64,000 bases of DNA from Trachythela sp. YZ-2020. Lineage: Eukaryota; Cnidaria; Anthozoa; Malacalcyonacea; Clavulariidae. The notes beneath the pieces were generated by a model, which made no database searches, was not told the DNA's origin, and worked only from the letters and a program-made list of their open reading frames with translations. Where the stretch lies: NCBI GenBank assembly GCA_016169945.1, contig JADLSH010000388.1, positions 1,150,001-1,214,000 on the forward strand, given 5' to 3'. This document shows, piece after piece, positions 53,501 to 63,613 of the stretch (position 1 is the first letter of the stretch; each line of letters begins with the position of its first letter). Position numbers and translations under genes: made by a program.

Positions 53501-55970
53501 AGAAAGAAAATATGGAGCGAAGAAGTTAAACGAAAATTCTGGCAAGAAAATTCGACTTTGCCGTTTGCCGTTGCCCTCAAACGTGAAGCTTAAACTCACT
53601 ATTAACTCTATTAACTCGATTGAGACGCTAAAACCATGGAAAAATTCTTAAAATTTAAGAACGGTAACTTTTCAACACACTTAGGTAGTTGATATCTGAG
53701 TGGCCGTTTACAAAATATTTACAAAATATTAAATCTACAAAATAGTGGAATCCAACAAATTCGACTAAGCAACTACAGCAAATATTAGCAGATATAAAGA
53801 TATATTTACACAAAGTTGACAGTACTGCAGTATAAATACGGTCCAACAACAAAGTACTGCAGTCTCTAATCAATACGCCTATTATCTCGAGTTTACAGTT
53901 CAGAACGTCGTCACACTTTGTGTAACTTGATATGAAGTAAGTTTGTTATCTCATAGTATAGCCTGCGTAGCTGGCTATACTATAGTTGAGGCGAAGGCAG
54001 TTTAGGCAAAGGGAGTTGAGGCGCGGGCAGAGCAAAATTAGGGAGACGAGGGACCGCCAGCTACGAGGGCCACAAGTTTATTAGTTGTAAAACTATTATG
54101 TGTTAGCCTCGTTAAATAAAGTTTAAATGAAAAAAAAAGAAAAAAAAAAGGCTAGATTGATCTATATCCCCATGGTCTTGTTGCCTGCACCATTAATATA
54201 TTATTACTGAATGTAAATGAAATGCGTTTGCTGACTGATGTAGGAAACTGTTTCAAAATTGCTTAGGGATAGATAGAAGGTGCAACGGGAAATCAAAATG
54301 TGGACGGAAAAAATACTTTCTTTCAAACCATGAAAGTGTTTCAATTTTGGAATTCAAACCGCCTTTGAACAGCCAAGCAACAAAGCTTGTTCCTCAATTT
54401 ATGAATAATATAATTCCCGCCCCCACTTTGAAATCATTTTCTTGTATAATAAGTCCATTTTCATTGGGAAAATTCCGTGTTCAAACCTTTTGTGTTATTC
54501 ACCACGCAATTTCCAAATAACACTTTCACAGTCGCGTTTTCGGGGTGATGACGTGGAATTTTGGAGTGGGTAATTATTTTACTTTTCGGGGGGGGGGAGG
54601 TATGGTATTGTTTAGTATTAAACAATTTGTGCAATGATAAATGAGATTTTTGCAAATCTTTTTAGGCAATTTTGTGCAATAATAAATGTATTTTTAGAAA
54701 TCAAATATGTAGTGGTGATCGGGGAAAGGATCACGGATCACACATCAGAAATTACGTTCAAAATCACAATAACTGTATATATTACTTAGTTTATTATTAG
54801 CATGACAAAATTACTGGACGCTGATTGGTTGAGAGGAGTACAATTATTTCATTAATTGTACTGCAGTACAATTAATGATTTTCCCAAAACAAACAAAATG
54901 GCGGAAATTTTGTCATGCTAATAATAAACAAGTAATCATGCGATGTTGCTCGTACAATTAGGGATTAATAGTACTCGTGATGTTTGGAAATTTTGCCAAA
55001 CTCGTACAATTTTACTCGTACTATTAATCCCTAATTGTACTCGCCATCGCATGATAACCTATACTTATCAGTGATTGTCCCTATACTATCAAGTTTTACC
55101 CTCGTAAACTATATAGTCGCAAAAAGGGAGCAAACATATCTAGTTATACCTATCATTTAGCTTAATATATATCTAGCGAAACACACAAGTATATATGATA
55201 AAAGGACTGTTTATAAGTTATTAAGAGGACTCTTAAGATAAAATGATTTTTAAGATGGAAGGACACAGACTTCTAAAAAGATTATTAGTCAAAAAGATTC
55301 TTATATACAGACAAGAAAATTCTTGGTTGAAACAGCTCTTATAGTTATAAAATAACTCTTATAGTTAAAACGACTCTTATTTAATGTGACTTTTAGCTAA
55401 AACGATTCTTAGTTAAAACAACTCTTAGTTAAAACGACTCTTAGTTAAAACGGCTCTTATAGTTAAAACGGCTCTTAGTTAAAACGGCTCCTAGATAAAA
55501 CGACTCCTAGATAAAACGACTCTTAGTTAAAATGACTCTTAGTTAAAACGACTCTTACTTAAAACGACTTTTAGTTAAAATGATTCTTAGTTGAAAACTA
55601 TACTCTTAGTTAAAACGACTTTTAGATAAAACGACTCCTAGAGAATAGGACTATAAGTTAAAATGATTCCTAGCTAAAACGATTATAAGTTAAAATGACT
55701 CTTAGTTAAGACGACTCTTATATATATATATATATAGTTAAAACGACTCTTAGAGTCAAAATGGCTCTTAGTTCGCCTCCGAGTGGGAAAGAAACTTTCA
55801 ATATATCTGGCTTTGGACAAGCAAATGTTTCAATTTAAAGCATTATCCTAGACTTTCATTTTCATATGGTCTTACCTTGATTCGTCTGGCTCGATTGTAT
55901 TGCCACAAATCATATCGATCATCAGGAAAAAGGACCAAATGATCAACACGTTCTGATCAAGAATCTTCAT
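47556..55970 (-). CDS. Short-chain collagen C4-like secreted protein, gene B
   Basis: Five exons: 55970-55876, 51844-51768, 51691-51665, 50862-50752, 48037-47556, total 792 nt, 263 residues, GT-AG borders and consistent phase. Exon 1 is a signal peptide (VLIIWSFFLMIDMICG). Exon 2 encodes a basic, Tyr/Arg-rich segment (RGYRRYRPSYRGFPRRPG). Exons 2-4 give only a short collagen stretch (G-H-D, G-R-D, G-L-Q, G-H-R, G-K-P) before VVYTRWGRKHCP. Exon 5 carries the same C-terminal domain as gene A (LPLNPIFDK, APCAVC, MIPARNVCPSRWTLEYKGYL, CVVCTK), 80% or so identical by eye, while the N-terminal halves differ. Intron 1 is 4.0 kb and full of repeats. A tandem paralogue of gene A, same strand. Role inferred: secreted, trimeric extracellular matrix protein. 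Confidence 0.87.
48656..48770. repeat. Half-copy of the 54.9-kb foldback
   Basis: TTTCCAAACATCACTCGTAC, TTCCTAATTGTACTCGCC and ATCGCATGATAACCTATACT are shared with 54990-55070. In intron 4 of collagen gene B. Confidence 0.75.
49640..49816. repeat. Foldback, ~80-bp arms
   Basis: CGAAATAGCAC, TCGAAGTATTAATGAAAAAT, TTTGGCGAAATATTC and ATACCG pair with their complements across a centre near 49725. The bases following (TTGCTCGCCGAAACTTCGAG) are GC-rich. In an intron of collagen gene B. Confidence 0.85.
50495..50665. repeat. TTTCACATGTGAAA short-palindrome cluster
   Basis: About ten copies of the self-complementary words CACATGTGAAA / CATATGAAA / GCATGTGAAA. Immediately downstream of exon 4 of collagen gene B (intron 4). 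Confidence 0.75.
51180..51514 (-). mobile_element. tRNA-derived SINE, copy 2
   Basis: Reverse-oriented copy of the SINE at 40095-40370: GGGGCTTCGGTGGCGTAGTC head, GAGTTCGATTCTCG B box, AACCCACCCAGTCAACTTT body. In intron 3 of collagen gene B. Confidence 0.85.
51535..51645. repeat. Dispersed repeat with CGAAGGACCTTCGCTCGAAACG
   Basis: Contains GAAGGACCTTCGCTCGAAAC followed by TTGAATTTTTGAGGTAG, TTATCCTAAAAAACCGAAGC and TTATTGTATAGACGCTACC. Related copies at 28630-28750 and, as an inverted pair, 2533-2636. Confidence 0.65.
52362..52544 (+). pseudogene. PHD-finger relic
   Basis: Plus-strand translation shows HCYC, then CDLCGKWYHLKC and, after a stop, LCHLC: the Cys4-His-Cys3 zinc ligand order of a PHD finger. 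The conserved Trp before the last CxxC is replaced by TGA (near 52471), and a TAA precedes the first Cys. Antisense within intron 1 of collagen gene B. PHD fingers are carried by some cnidarian retroelements, so a transposon source is likely. Confidence 0.65.
53110..53375. repeat. Two adjacent imperfect foldbacks
   Basis: First: GCGTGCTTAACTCGATTGAGC against GCGTGCTCAATCGAGTTATTGAGC (53115-53265). Second: GGGAAGTTGGGAGAGCAC against GTGCTCTCCCGACTTCCC (53267-53360). The 66-codon ORF over them is not a gene. Confidence 0.7.
54791..55070. repeat. Compound foldback, TTAGCATGACAAAATT and GTACAATTAGGG arms
   Basis: First palindrome 54791-54929 (TTTATTATTAGCATGACAAA / complement; inner CATTAATTGTACTGCAGTAC). 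Second 54938-55053 (GTACAATTAGGGATTAATAG / complement). Half of the second also occurs at 48656-48770. Confidence 0.85.
55270..55770. repeat. Minisatellite ACGACTCTTAGTTAAA
   Basis: About 25 units of 15-17 bp built on AAAACGACTCTTAGTT, with variants (ATAGTT, CTAGATAAAAC). It ends ~100 bp before exon 1 of collagen gene B in transcription-reverse sense, that is inside intron 1. Isolated units reappear at 57150 and 58470. Confidence 0.9.
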
Positions 55971-57011
55971 TACTGCGTTACTGCGTGACTGCGTAGGTTT
56001 CCAAAATTTGCTTTCTCAAAAATTGTGTTTTTCCTTCGTTGAGGGTTATAGCAAGAATTAACCACCGTCCAAATGCGTAGTGCTTTTATAGGAGCGTACG
56101 ATTTCATCAAATCACGTAGAATTTCTTGTAGAATGTTCCAAAGCAGCGGGTTGCTTAATAATTATCTAAAAATGCATCAGTGCAACACCGCTCGCACACA
56201 GATCAACCGAACAATTAATTTTGCTATAAAATGGCAAAAACTATAGACTACCGTTGTAAACAAAGACGGAGATGAAATAGAATCAAATTCAAACCGTTTT
56301 CGAAAAAATAACGACTGTCTATGTCGTACCGCCCCCGTACATTGTACCGTCCCCAGTGTTTTCATTAAGAGGCGGTTACCGGCGGTTTACCGCCGCCTAT
56401 TCCGCGTCTGACAGCCGGTTATTTTTCTGTCAGTACCGAAAATAATGCAAAAGAGTAGAGTAAATTTTGTACATTTATTGCTACATACATGTGCTGTACT
56501 ACCTAACTAACTGAATCTTCTAACGACAATTTGACCCATTGTCAAGATACGACATTTGGCTTTCATTTGAAATTTTTGGACACAGACGCCTATTTTTGAA
56601 TTGCAGCCTGCTATGATGAATCTTAATGAAAACACTGCGTCCCCGTACCAGATTAGGTGTTGCTTAAGTCCCCTGTTATATACTGTATACACGAACCGCG
56701 CCCTGTGATGATCTTCTATATTCATCCCCCTTCTCCTAAGATTAGTGTTGCCTTTCATTTTCCCGTCACACTTCTCTTTTCCTCTCTATTTTCATTTCAT
56801 CTAATCATGCACGTACAATTCCTTGTAGCTTGTTTCCGAAAACAACAGGTTGCTTAATAATTATCTAAAAGCACATAATTGCAAGACTGCTCGCCCACAG
56901 ATATCAACCGGACAATTAATTTTGTGTTTTCTTTATGGCCTAAACATTTTCAGAATTTGTTCCTAAATTCGACATAAACTCTTGCAAACAATGTATTTTT
57001 CTAACAGCTAG
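55971..57011. other. 5' flank of collagen gene B
   Basis: Presumed promoter side of gene B (minus strand). No clear TATA call. 56085-56230 resembles 56810-56925 (GGTTGCTTAATAATTATCTAAAA, GCTCGC.CACAGAT, CAACCG.ACAATTAATTTTG), so part of the upstream region is duplicated. Confidence 0.45.
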
Positions 57012-58331
57012 ATGTACAAAATCACAATAACTGTTCATATTGCCTACCATATTTGGAAGGCATACTTTGAGTACGAGATTGACTATTTAGAAAATATAGC
57101 CAAAATATACACAAATAAGAGGATTAAAGGACACTTAATTTAAAATGACTCTTATTAAAAGGACTTTTAGTTAAAAGGAGGGGTGTCGGGGACGATAGGG
57201 AACCGCAAAACCACACAAAAAATCAGCCAAAGCCACAAAATAGCAATAGATTTCGATAAAACCGAATACACACTGCAACCATACATTATTTAGGTTTGTC
57301 ACACATTCCTCTTAAATAACGTCTTATCACTCAGTTAGGTCGCATAATTGAGGTCAATACAATACAAGTATCTCCATTATATTTGTACGTGCGTGAAATA
57401 TCAGATAGACATTCAAAGTTCAACATTCCAGAGGTTCATTCCAAAGCAGGTTCAAAATACAGATTGAGTTAAATCAGGACGATACAAATTTGTCAGAAGA
57501 AATTTTAAGTATAATACTTTAATAGAAAGGTCTATTCCAAACTCTGATACAAGTTAAGCGAAACAAAGTAACAGTAAGCAAAACAATTTGAGAGCAACTG
57601 AGCAAGAGTAAATAGGAAATTATGCAAAACTGAGGAACAGTTCAATTTTAGTCATGATCCTGTCCGTGACGGAGAGTTGTTAATCCTATACTCAATCTCA
57701 GACTCCGAGAGTAAGTGAAATAGCATGCAAGCGAAATTACTTCTATTCTAGAAATACAAATTTCAATAACCCAACAGCAAGTTTCAGTGCAATATACTGT
57801 GATTACATCCATTTGTGCAGTAATTAAGTTATTATTACTGACCACATCTCAATTATGAGTGATTGCATTAAGGTTGAACACGATAAGGGAGCAGATATCC
57901 TGCATATCCATAACAACACAAAGTGTTTTCAAGGATGCATTGTTCATACCCAACGCCGGGAAACCCAGTTGTGCACCCCCAGATACCAGACAGAGTGGCG
58001 GACCCTCTTATGAAACTAGTGATTCCAAGATGATAAGAATTTCTAGAGATTTCATACATAAATCTCCTACTATACTATTAATCAGCACACAAATGTTCGC
58101 TTACAGGCGATGCTATTACCACAAATTAGCTTTATCGGAATGTAATTGTGGGGCTGCTGCAAGAGAAGCAATTTCAAATATTGCGCTCTTTAGGTGTGCC
58201 AAATATAAAATTTTCGGCACCGAAGCCCCATAAACGTCGTAAACGCAATATTGTGCAGTAATAAATTATTCTTTTAGTAATTAGATTTAACGGTGATTAG
58301 TGAAAGGATCACTGAGCACTCGTCAGAAATT
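57012..58331. repeat. 1.32-kb tandem duplication, unit 1
   Basis: 57012-58193 aligns with 58332-59625 at an offset of about 1,320 bp with few differences; 58194-58331 resembles 54680-54780. A 124-codon plus ORF (57859-58233) and a 63-codon minus ORF (57868-58059) overlap the best-conserved part. Neither has a recognised domain. Confidence 0.85.
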
Positions 58332-59640
58332 ATGTACAAAATCACAATAACTGTTCATATTGCCTACCATATTTGGAAGGCATACTTTTTGAGTACGAGA
58401 TTGACTATTTAGAAAATATAGCCAAAATATACACAAATAAGAGGATTAAAGGACACTGAATTTAAAATGACTCTTATTAAAAGGACTTTTAGTTAACAGG
58501 AGGGGTGTTGGGGCCCGTAGGAAACCGCAAAACCACACAAAAAATCAGCCAAAGCCACAAAATAGCAATAGATTTCGATAAAACCGAATACACACTGCAA
58601 CCATACATTATTTAGGTTTGTCACACATTCCTCTTAAATAACGTCTTATCACTCAGTTAGGTCGCATAATTGAGGTCAATACAATACAAGTACATTCAAA
58701 TCGTCTCCTGATTCATGTGAATAAAAAGTCTTTATCTCCATTATATTTGTACGTGCGTGAAATATCAGATAGACATTATTATGCATTTGCCAAAGTTCAA
58801 CATTCCAGAGGTTCATTCCAAAGCAGGTTCAAAATATACTAGATCGAGTTAAATCAGGACGATACAAATTTGTCAGAAGAAATTTTAAGTATAATACTTT
58901 AATAGAAAGGTCTATTCCAAACTCTGATACAAGTTAAACGAAACAAAGTAAAAGTAAGGAAAACAATTTGAGAGCAACTGAGCAAGAGTATAAATAGGAA
59001 ATTATGCAAAACTGAGGAACAGTTCAATTTTAATCATGATCCTGTCCGTGACGGAGAGTTGTTAATCCTAAACTCAATCTCAGACTCCGAGAGTAAGTGA
59101 AATAGCATGCAAACGAAATGACTTCTATCTTAGAAATACAAATTTCAATAAACCAACAGCAAGTTTTAATAAATATATCCAAAGTTGGGTTTCAGTAGCA
59201 GTGACAGTGCAATATACTGTGATTACATCCATTTGTGCAGCAAGTTATTATTACTCACCAAATCTCATTTCACGAATGGAATTATGAGTGATTGCATTAG
59301 GGTTGAACACGATAAGGGAGCAGAGATCCTGCATATCCATAACAACACAAAGTGTTTTCAAGGATGCATTGTTCATACCCAACGCTGGGAAACCCAGTTG
59401 TGCACCCCGAGATACCAGACAGAGTGGCGGACCCTCTTATGAAACTAGTGATTCCAAGATGATAAGAATTTCTAGAGATTTCATACATAAATCTCCTACT
59501 ATACTATTAATCAGCACACAAATGTTCGCTTACAGGCGATGCTATTACCGCAATTTAGCTTTACCGGAATGTAACTGTGGGGCTGCTGCATGAAGAGAAG
59601 CACTTTCAAATGTTGCGCTCTTTATTTTGAGGCCAATATA
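58332..59640. repeat. 1.32-kb tandem duplication, unit 2
   Basis: Second unit. It has about 40 bp (near 58693-58735), a short segment near 58779 and one near 59170-59205 that unit 1 lacks. The plus ORF (59288-59593) and minus ORF (59297-59488) persist; the plus one is shortened by a TGA where unit 1 reads on. Confidence 0.85.
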
Positions 59641-59959
59641 AAATTTGCTAATAATTGGCTGAAAATATTTTCTCTGTCTTCGACAATTATATACTTTGAG
59701 ATTTAATTGTGCCAGTTAAAAATATATTGTGTAGAAGATATTGCAAGCTGTCATCTTCAAAAGCAGAGCATAATTTACAGATAGTTGAAATACTTTTTAA
59801 AAGGAAGTATACATTAAGTACGCCACTTAACGTAGATTTACTCAATTACATGCAGTGTTTAAAACATCTGACATCTCGTCAAGTGGAAAAGTAAGGAATT
59901 TGCGGAAGTCAATTTGTGTGTAAAAGGAAAATGAAAACGTTTAAGTTATATTGAGCATA

Positions 59960-60204
59960 TGTTGGAGAAAGGCTTGAAGAATCCCCAGCAAATAACACTC
60001 GAAGAATTATATATGTTTTAACTTTATTTATCCACTAAAAACCCATACAGAAAGTCCTAAAGTCTCCTCACGATTGTTTGTTTTACAGTATTTCACTACG
60101 AATGTGTTTTTTACAGCCCCTCCCTTATTGTCTCGTCCGAGTCTTCTTCCGGTCTCCACGCTACATAAAACTATCTTCATAATATAATGTAAAACTTTAC
60201 TACA
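59960..60204 (-). repeat. 3' LTR of the BEL/Pao element
   Basis: 245 bp, TGTAGTAAAG...CCAACA on the minus strand. About 95% identical by eye to the other LTR, with a 7-bp length difference (AACTTTA) near 60018. Confidence 0.9.
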
Positions 60205-60314
60205 CTCTTCCCCTATTGGACTTTCATTAAAGTCAAATGTTAATTGTTAACTATGAAACTATAAAAGGTTCACTGTACGATCTGGTTCGATCTAACCAAA
60301 CCACCTATAAACGT

Positions 60315-60887
60315 TCAATGTTGTCCCCAATGTTCCTCTCTTTCTTCTTCAGCAATGATTCTGATGTTTTCATTAGCAATGGCTGCTGCGTGTCTTCTTG
60401 GTCTGAACTCGCGAGCTGTAGGATCAAAATTCTTCTCCGGTTTCTTCCTATCACAAGATAGCTCCATCGGGTACAGGTGTTGGATGGTCCTCTCTGAGTA
60501 AGAACATCTCTTGATCACTCGTTTCGTCAAACTTCGCAGCCGTGGAATCCAATAACTTTCTCTCACCGATGTCATTGTGAGTCCAACTCCCCCATGGAGA
60601 GTCTGTGCGTGGGCATTCATCACAATCTTTTCGGCTAGCGTAGACTTGTCAGGCAGGAATGTTGGGTAATGTACCTGGATACGTCCACGACACTCGTACA
60701 CACCTCTTCCGTTCTTCTGAAGGTTGAGTCTCAACTGGTCTTCTTGGAATTCGACGGTTCCTTCATATCTCGCCTGCGTTCTCTTGATCCAGAAATTAAC
60801 TTGCTCTTCGGTTTCCTCTGTTGATATTGGTCCTTTCTTCCTGCTAAACGCTTCGCTCGGCAGTTGTTGATAAATCTCACTACCCAT
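60315..60887 (-). pseudogene. BEL/Pao integrase remnant
   Basis: Encodes the zinc-binding H/H/C region (LHGGVGLTM.., YWIPRLRSL) and then jumps directly to the C-terminal tail of pol (DPTAREFRPRR). The catalytic DDE core between them is absent. Cannot integrate. Confidence 0.85.
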
Positions 60888-61850
60888 GTTGTTATTCGTA
60901 CTACTTTCCAGAACTCGTACTTCTCCATCACTTGATCAAGTTCATCTCTCGATTCGACTGCCACCGCTAACACTTCGCGCACCGTTTTGGCTTCGGACTC
61001 TGATTCTGGACTAGGACTCGTCACGATGTTCTGCGGCCACTCGTCTTTGTTCTATTACCACTCCGGGCCTTTCCACCAAAGCTCAGATAACTGATCTGCT
61101 GATCCACCTCGACTTCCGATATCTGCCGGGTTATCAGTTGTCGGAACAAGTCTCCAGTGGATGTACTGCTTCGCCTGGATCTTTCTCGCCCTGCTTCGGA
61201 CAAACTGCTTGTAATTAATCTCCGTTGCCTTGTATCCAATGCAGTGCCATCGTGCTGTCCAGCCAACAATACATGTCTCCGACTGGAAGAGGTTGTAATG
61301 CTTCCTTGATGTTGTGTAAAAGGTTTGCCGACATGTGTCCTGACACCAACTCTAGCGTGGATATTGATAAATCTTTCTTTGTCAAGCGTGATTTCGACGT
61401 TATCAGTCCTTGGTTGACGCACGACCCTTGGTAGACCACGGTGTATGCAGCTGTAGAAACTTCTTTCTTGCTCGCATCGCCAAAAGTATGAGGATCAATC
61501 GCCTTGATCTCTTCCCGGTCAGCTTTTAGACTTCTCGGGACTTGGACCTTTTGAGGCAGGCTTTGCTCCCAATAGCTCCACTTAGCATGCAGGTTGTCAG
61601 GTAGTGGTTTATCCCAGCCAATACTCAGGTCACAAGCTTCTCTGTACAACTTTTTTCCAGCCAATGTTACCGGTGAAACAAGACCCAGGGGGTCATAGAT
61701 CTTCGTGATCACTCCTAGGATGCTTCGTTTTGTTAGTGCGGCAGGTTGAACATCAGGAGATGTTACTCCGAGCAATTTTGTCTCACCTTTTTTTATTTTC
61801 TTCTTGTAATTCTTGCACGCTTTGCTCGAATTTCGCCACATCGCCTTCAA
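60731..61850 (-). pseudogene. BEL/Pao pol remnant (post-RT, RNase H-like)
   Basis: 61850-61215 contains the typical TKRSILGVITKIYDPLGLVSP connector in its first half (cited here only as its first words TKRSILGV), then TFGDASKKE and WLDSTMALHWI of the RNase H-like region. Continuation is spread over other frames (61422-61021, 61024-60731), showing frameshifts. Reverse transcriptase is not present. Confidence 0.85.
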
Positions 61851-62085
61851 TCTCTGCGCTCCATTTTCGTATCTCGTTTGGGTCTTCGTTCTTTTCTATT
61901 TTCGCTTCTTGTGCTTGAACTTCAAGTTCATGGACTTCCTGTAGTTTGTTGTTTAGAGTTTTTAGTTTTCTTTCCATCGTAGGTACGTGTTTCTTGTCTA
62001 GTACGCTCGGAATATCTTCGCTTGTGAACTCCAGCATTCGTATTTTGTTTTCGATCGACTTTAATAACCCTTCGAGCGTCGCCAT
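61783..62085 (-). pseudogene. BEL/Pao gag N-terminus
   Basis: 100 codons of Glu/Lys-rich coiled-coil sequence starting MATLEGLLKSIENKI, joined by a deletion at about 61785-61850 to pol sequence in another frame. The remainder of gag (including zinc knuckles) is gone. Confidence 0.75.
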
Positions 62086-62178
62086 CTCAGTCGCTGTAAA
62101 GTATATTTACTTTCGCTTTGATATGTTTACTTTCGCTTTGATATATTATACGGAAATCTCGTCGGTAGGTGCCACTTT

Positions 62179-62416
62179 TGTCGGAGAAAGGCTTGAAGAA
62201 TCCCCAGCAAATAACACTCGAAGAATTATATATGTTTATTTATCCACTAAAACCCCATACAGAATGTTCTAAAGTCTCCTGACGATTGTTTGTTTTACAG
62301 TATTTCACCACAAATGTGTTTTTTACAGCCCCTCCCTTATTGTCTCGTCTGAGTCCTCTTCCGGTCTCCTCGCTATATAAAACTATCTTCATAATATAAC
62401 GTAAAACTTTACTACA
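62179..62416 (-). repeat. 5' LTR of the BEL/Pao element
   Basis: 238 bp, starts TGTAGTAAAG and ends CTCCGACA on the minus strand. Confidence 0.9.
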
Positions 62417-62990
62417 CAAAGTATGAATTCATTGTCACGGCACCATGCACTGAAACAGCTTCCAGGTTGCTGATCTTCTGTTTGACATCCCATCGAAACT
62501 TTTTCTGGTCATTGAGGTAATTTGCAAACTGAGTTTGCTTTGCTACGTATTAAGCGGACTGGTATATTTCCCTTGTGACATCTATATAAAATCGGTCTTC
62601 AGACGCGGCTTAAAAAATCTGCGCCTACAGCAGTTGTTCCTCTTCCCAAAACAAACCATCCTTGACAAAGCATTGGAGTTGCCTGTTTGACTTGTTTCGA
62701 TGCAGTTAAGTCTTTGGATCATGTAATTTGGTAGCGCCTGCCCTTGTAGTTGTGTTCACATGTGATCCCCTTTAATATACGGTACTTCATCTTCTTCCAT
62801 CGACTTCAGTAATTTAACTCCAAGTCACAGAGGTATTATCCTTGAAATTCTCAGCATATTCTGCAAGATTACTAGACCGTTACCATTCATTAAACAGCGG
62901 ATTGTTTCATTGCACGCTTTCTATGGCATCCATATTTAATTATGTTTGGCTTTGCTGGGGGCAAGCTCTTGATGTTATGACTTAAGTCTA
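62417..62990 (-). pseudogene. Degenerate coding-like sequence beside the LTR element
   Basis: Minus-strand translation shows open, charged pieces in different frames: NGNGLVILQNMLRIS, LLKSMEEDEVPYIKGDHM, QATPMLCQGWFVLGRGTTA and NYLNDQKKFRWDVKQKIS. Stops and frame changes separate them. The last piece ends exactly where the BEL LTR begins. I cannot assign a family; it may be a decayed gene or another transposon. Confidence 0.3.
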
Positions 62991-63369
62991 TAATACTTCA
63001 TATAAGCTTGTCCCAATCCAAAGTTCTTCAGAGAAGAAGAGAAAAGGAAAAGAACAAGGAGAAGAACAAGAGAGGGAAATTTTGAAATATGAAGACTATG
63101 ATTAGCTTCACCTGGTTGTTACCGGAAAAATAGTCAAGTTGTATTAAGATAAATATTTAGTAAAACATCAACTAAGTAGCAGGTGTAAGAAATGTGATAA
63201 ATTTAAAGCTGTTACGGTACTCGATGCTAAAGTGACTATTGAAACAAGGACAGAAAGTTTACAGTGACAACCAGGAGCTACAGTACATTCTGGCAGTGAC
63301 AGTGACTCTGTGCCGTAGAAAATGATTGTAGTGATAATAAACTGAATGATGTATAGTATTTGAAGATCT

Positions 63370-63613
63370 GGGGGCGGTTGTATCAAGGCCGGATAGCACT
63401 ATCCACCGGATAGCGAATTTTTCGACTGTTGTAAAAATGCTCCAAAAGCTATAAAACGACGAATGTAGACCCCCACAATTAATAGAAAGAAACTTTAACT
63501 TATAAATGCTCAGGTTTAATCTAGATTATACAAATCAACGGACAATTTTAGGAAGGTTGGAAGATTCGCTATCCGGTGGATAGTGCTATCCGGCGTTGAT
63601 ACAACCCACCCCT
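63370..63613. mobile_element. MITE with GGGGGCGGTTGTATCAA ends
   Basis: Inverted ends GGGGCGGTTGTATCAAG / TTGATACAACCCACCCC and inner GCCGGATAGCACTATCCACC arms. CTG flanks both ends. Structurally like 38377-38616 but with a different inner motif. Confidence 0.85.

Larger units (their letters stand above)
59960..62416 (-). mobile_element. BEL/Pao LTR retrotransposon, internally deleted
   Basis: Two LTRs (59960-60204 and 62179-62416) bound a minus-strand element. After the 5' LTR lies a TGG-starting possible primer-binding site (near 62165-62174); before the 3' LTR is a purine tract AGGGGAAGAG (60205-60217 region). Coding remnants are, in order, the start of gag (62085-61783), the post-RT/RNase H-like part of pol (61850-61021), and parts of integrase (60887-60315). 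The rest of gag, the protease and reverse transcriptase, and the integrase core are missing, and frames shift between pieces. It cannot be autonomous. No clear target duplication was seen (GCATA left, CAAAG right). Confidence 0.9.

Noticed and set aside
59709..59894. 61-codon Lys/Leu-rich ORF as an exon
   Set aside because: Some coding-like character but no domain and no convincing splice pair.
61225..61982. Plus-strand ORFs over the BEL element
   Set aside because: Antisense of gag/pol remnants.
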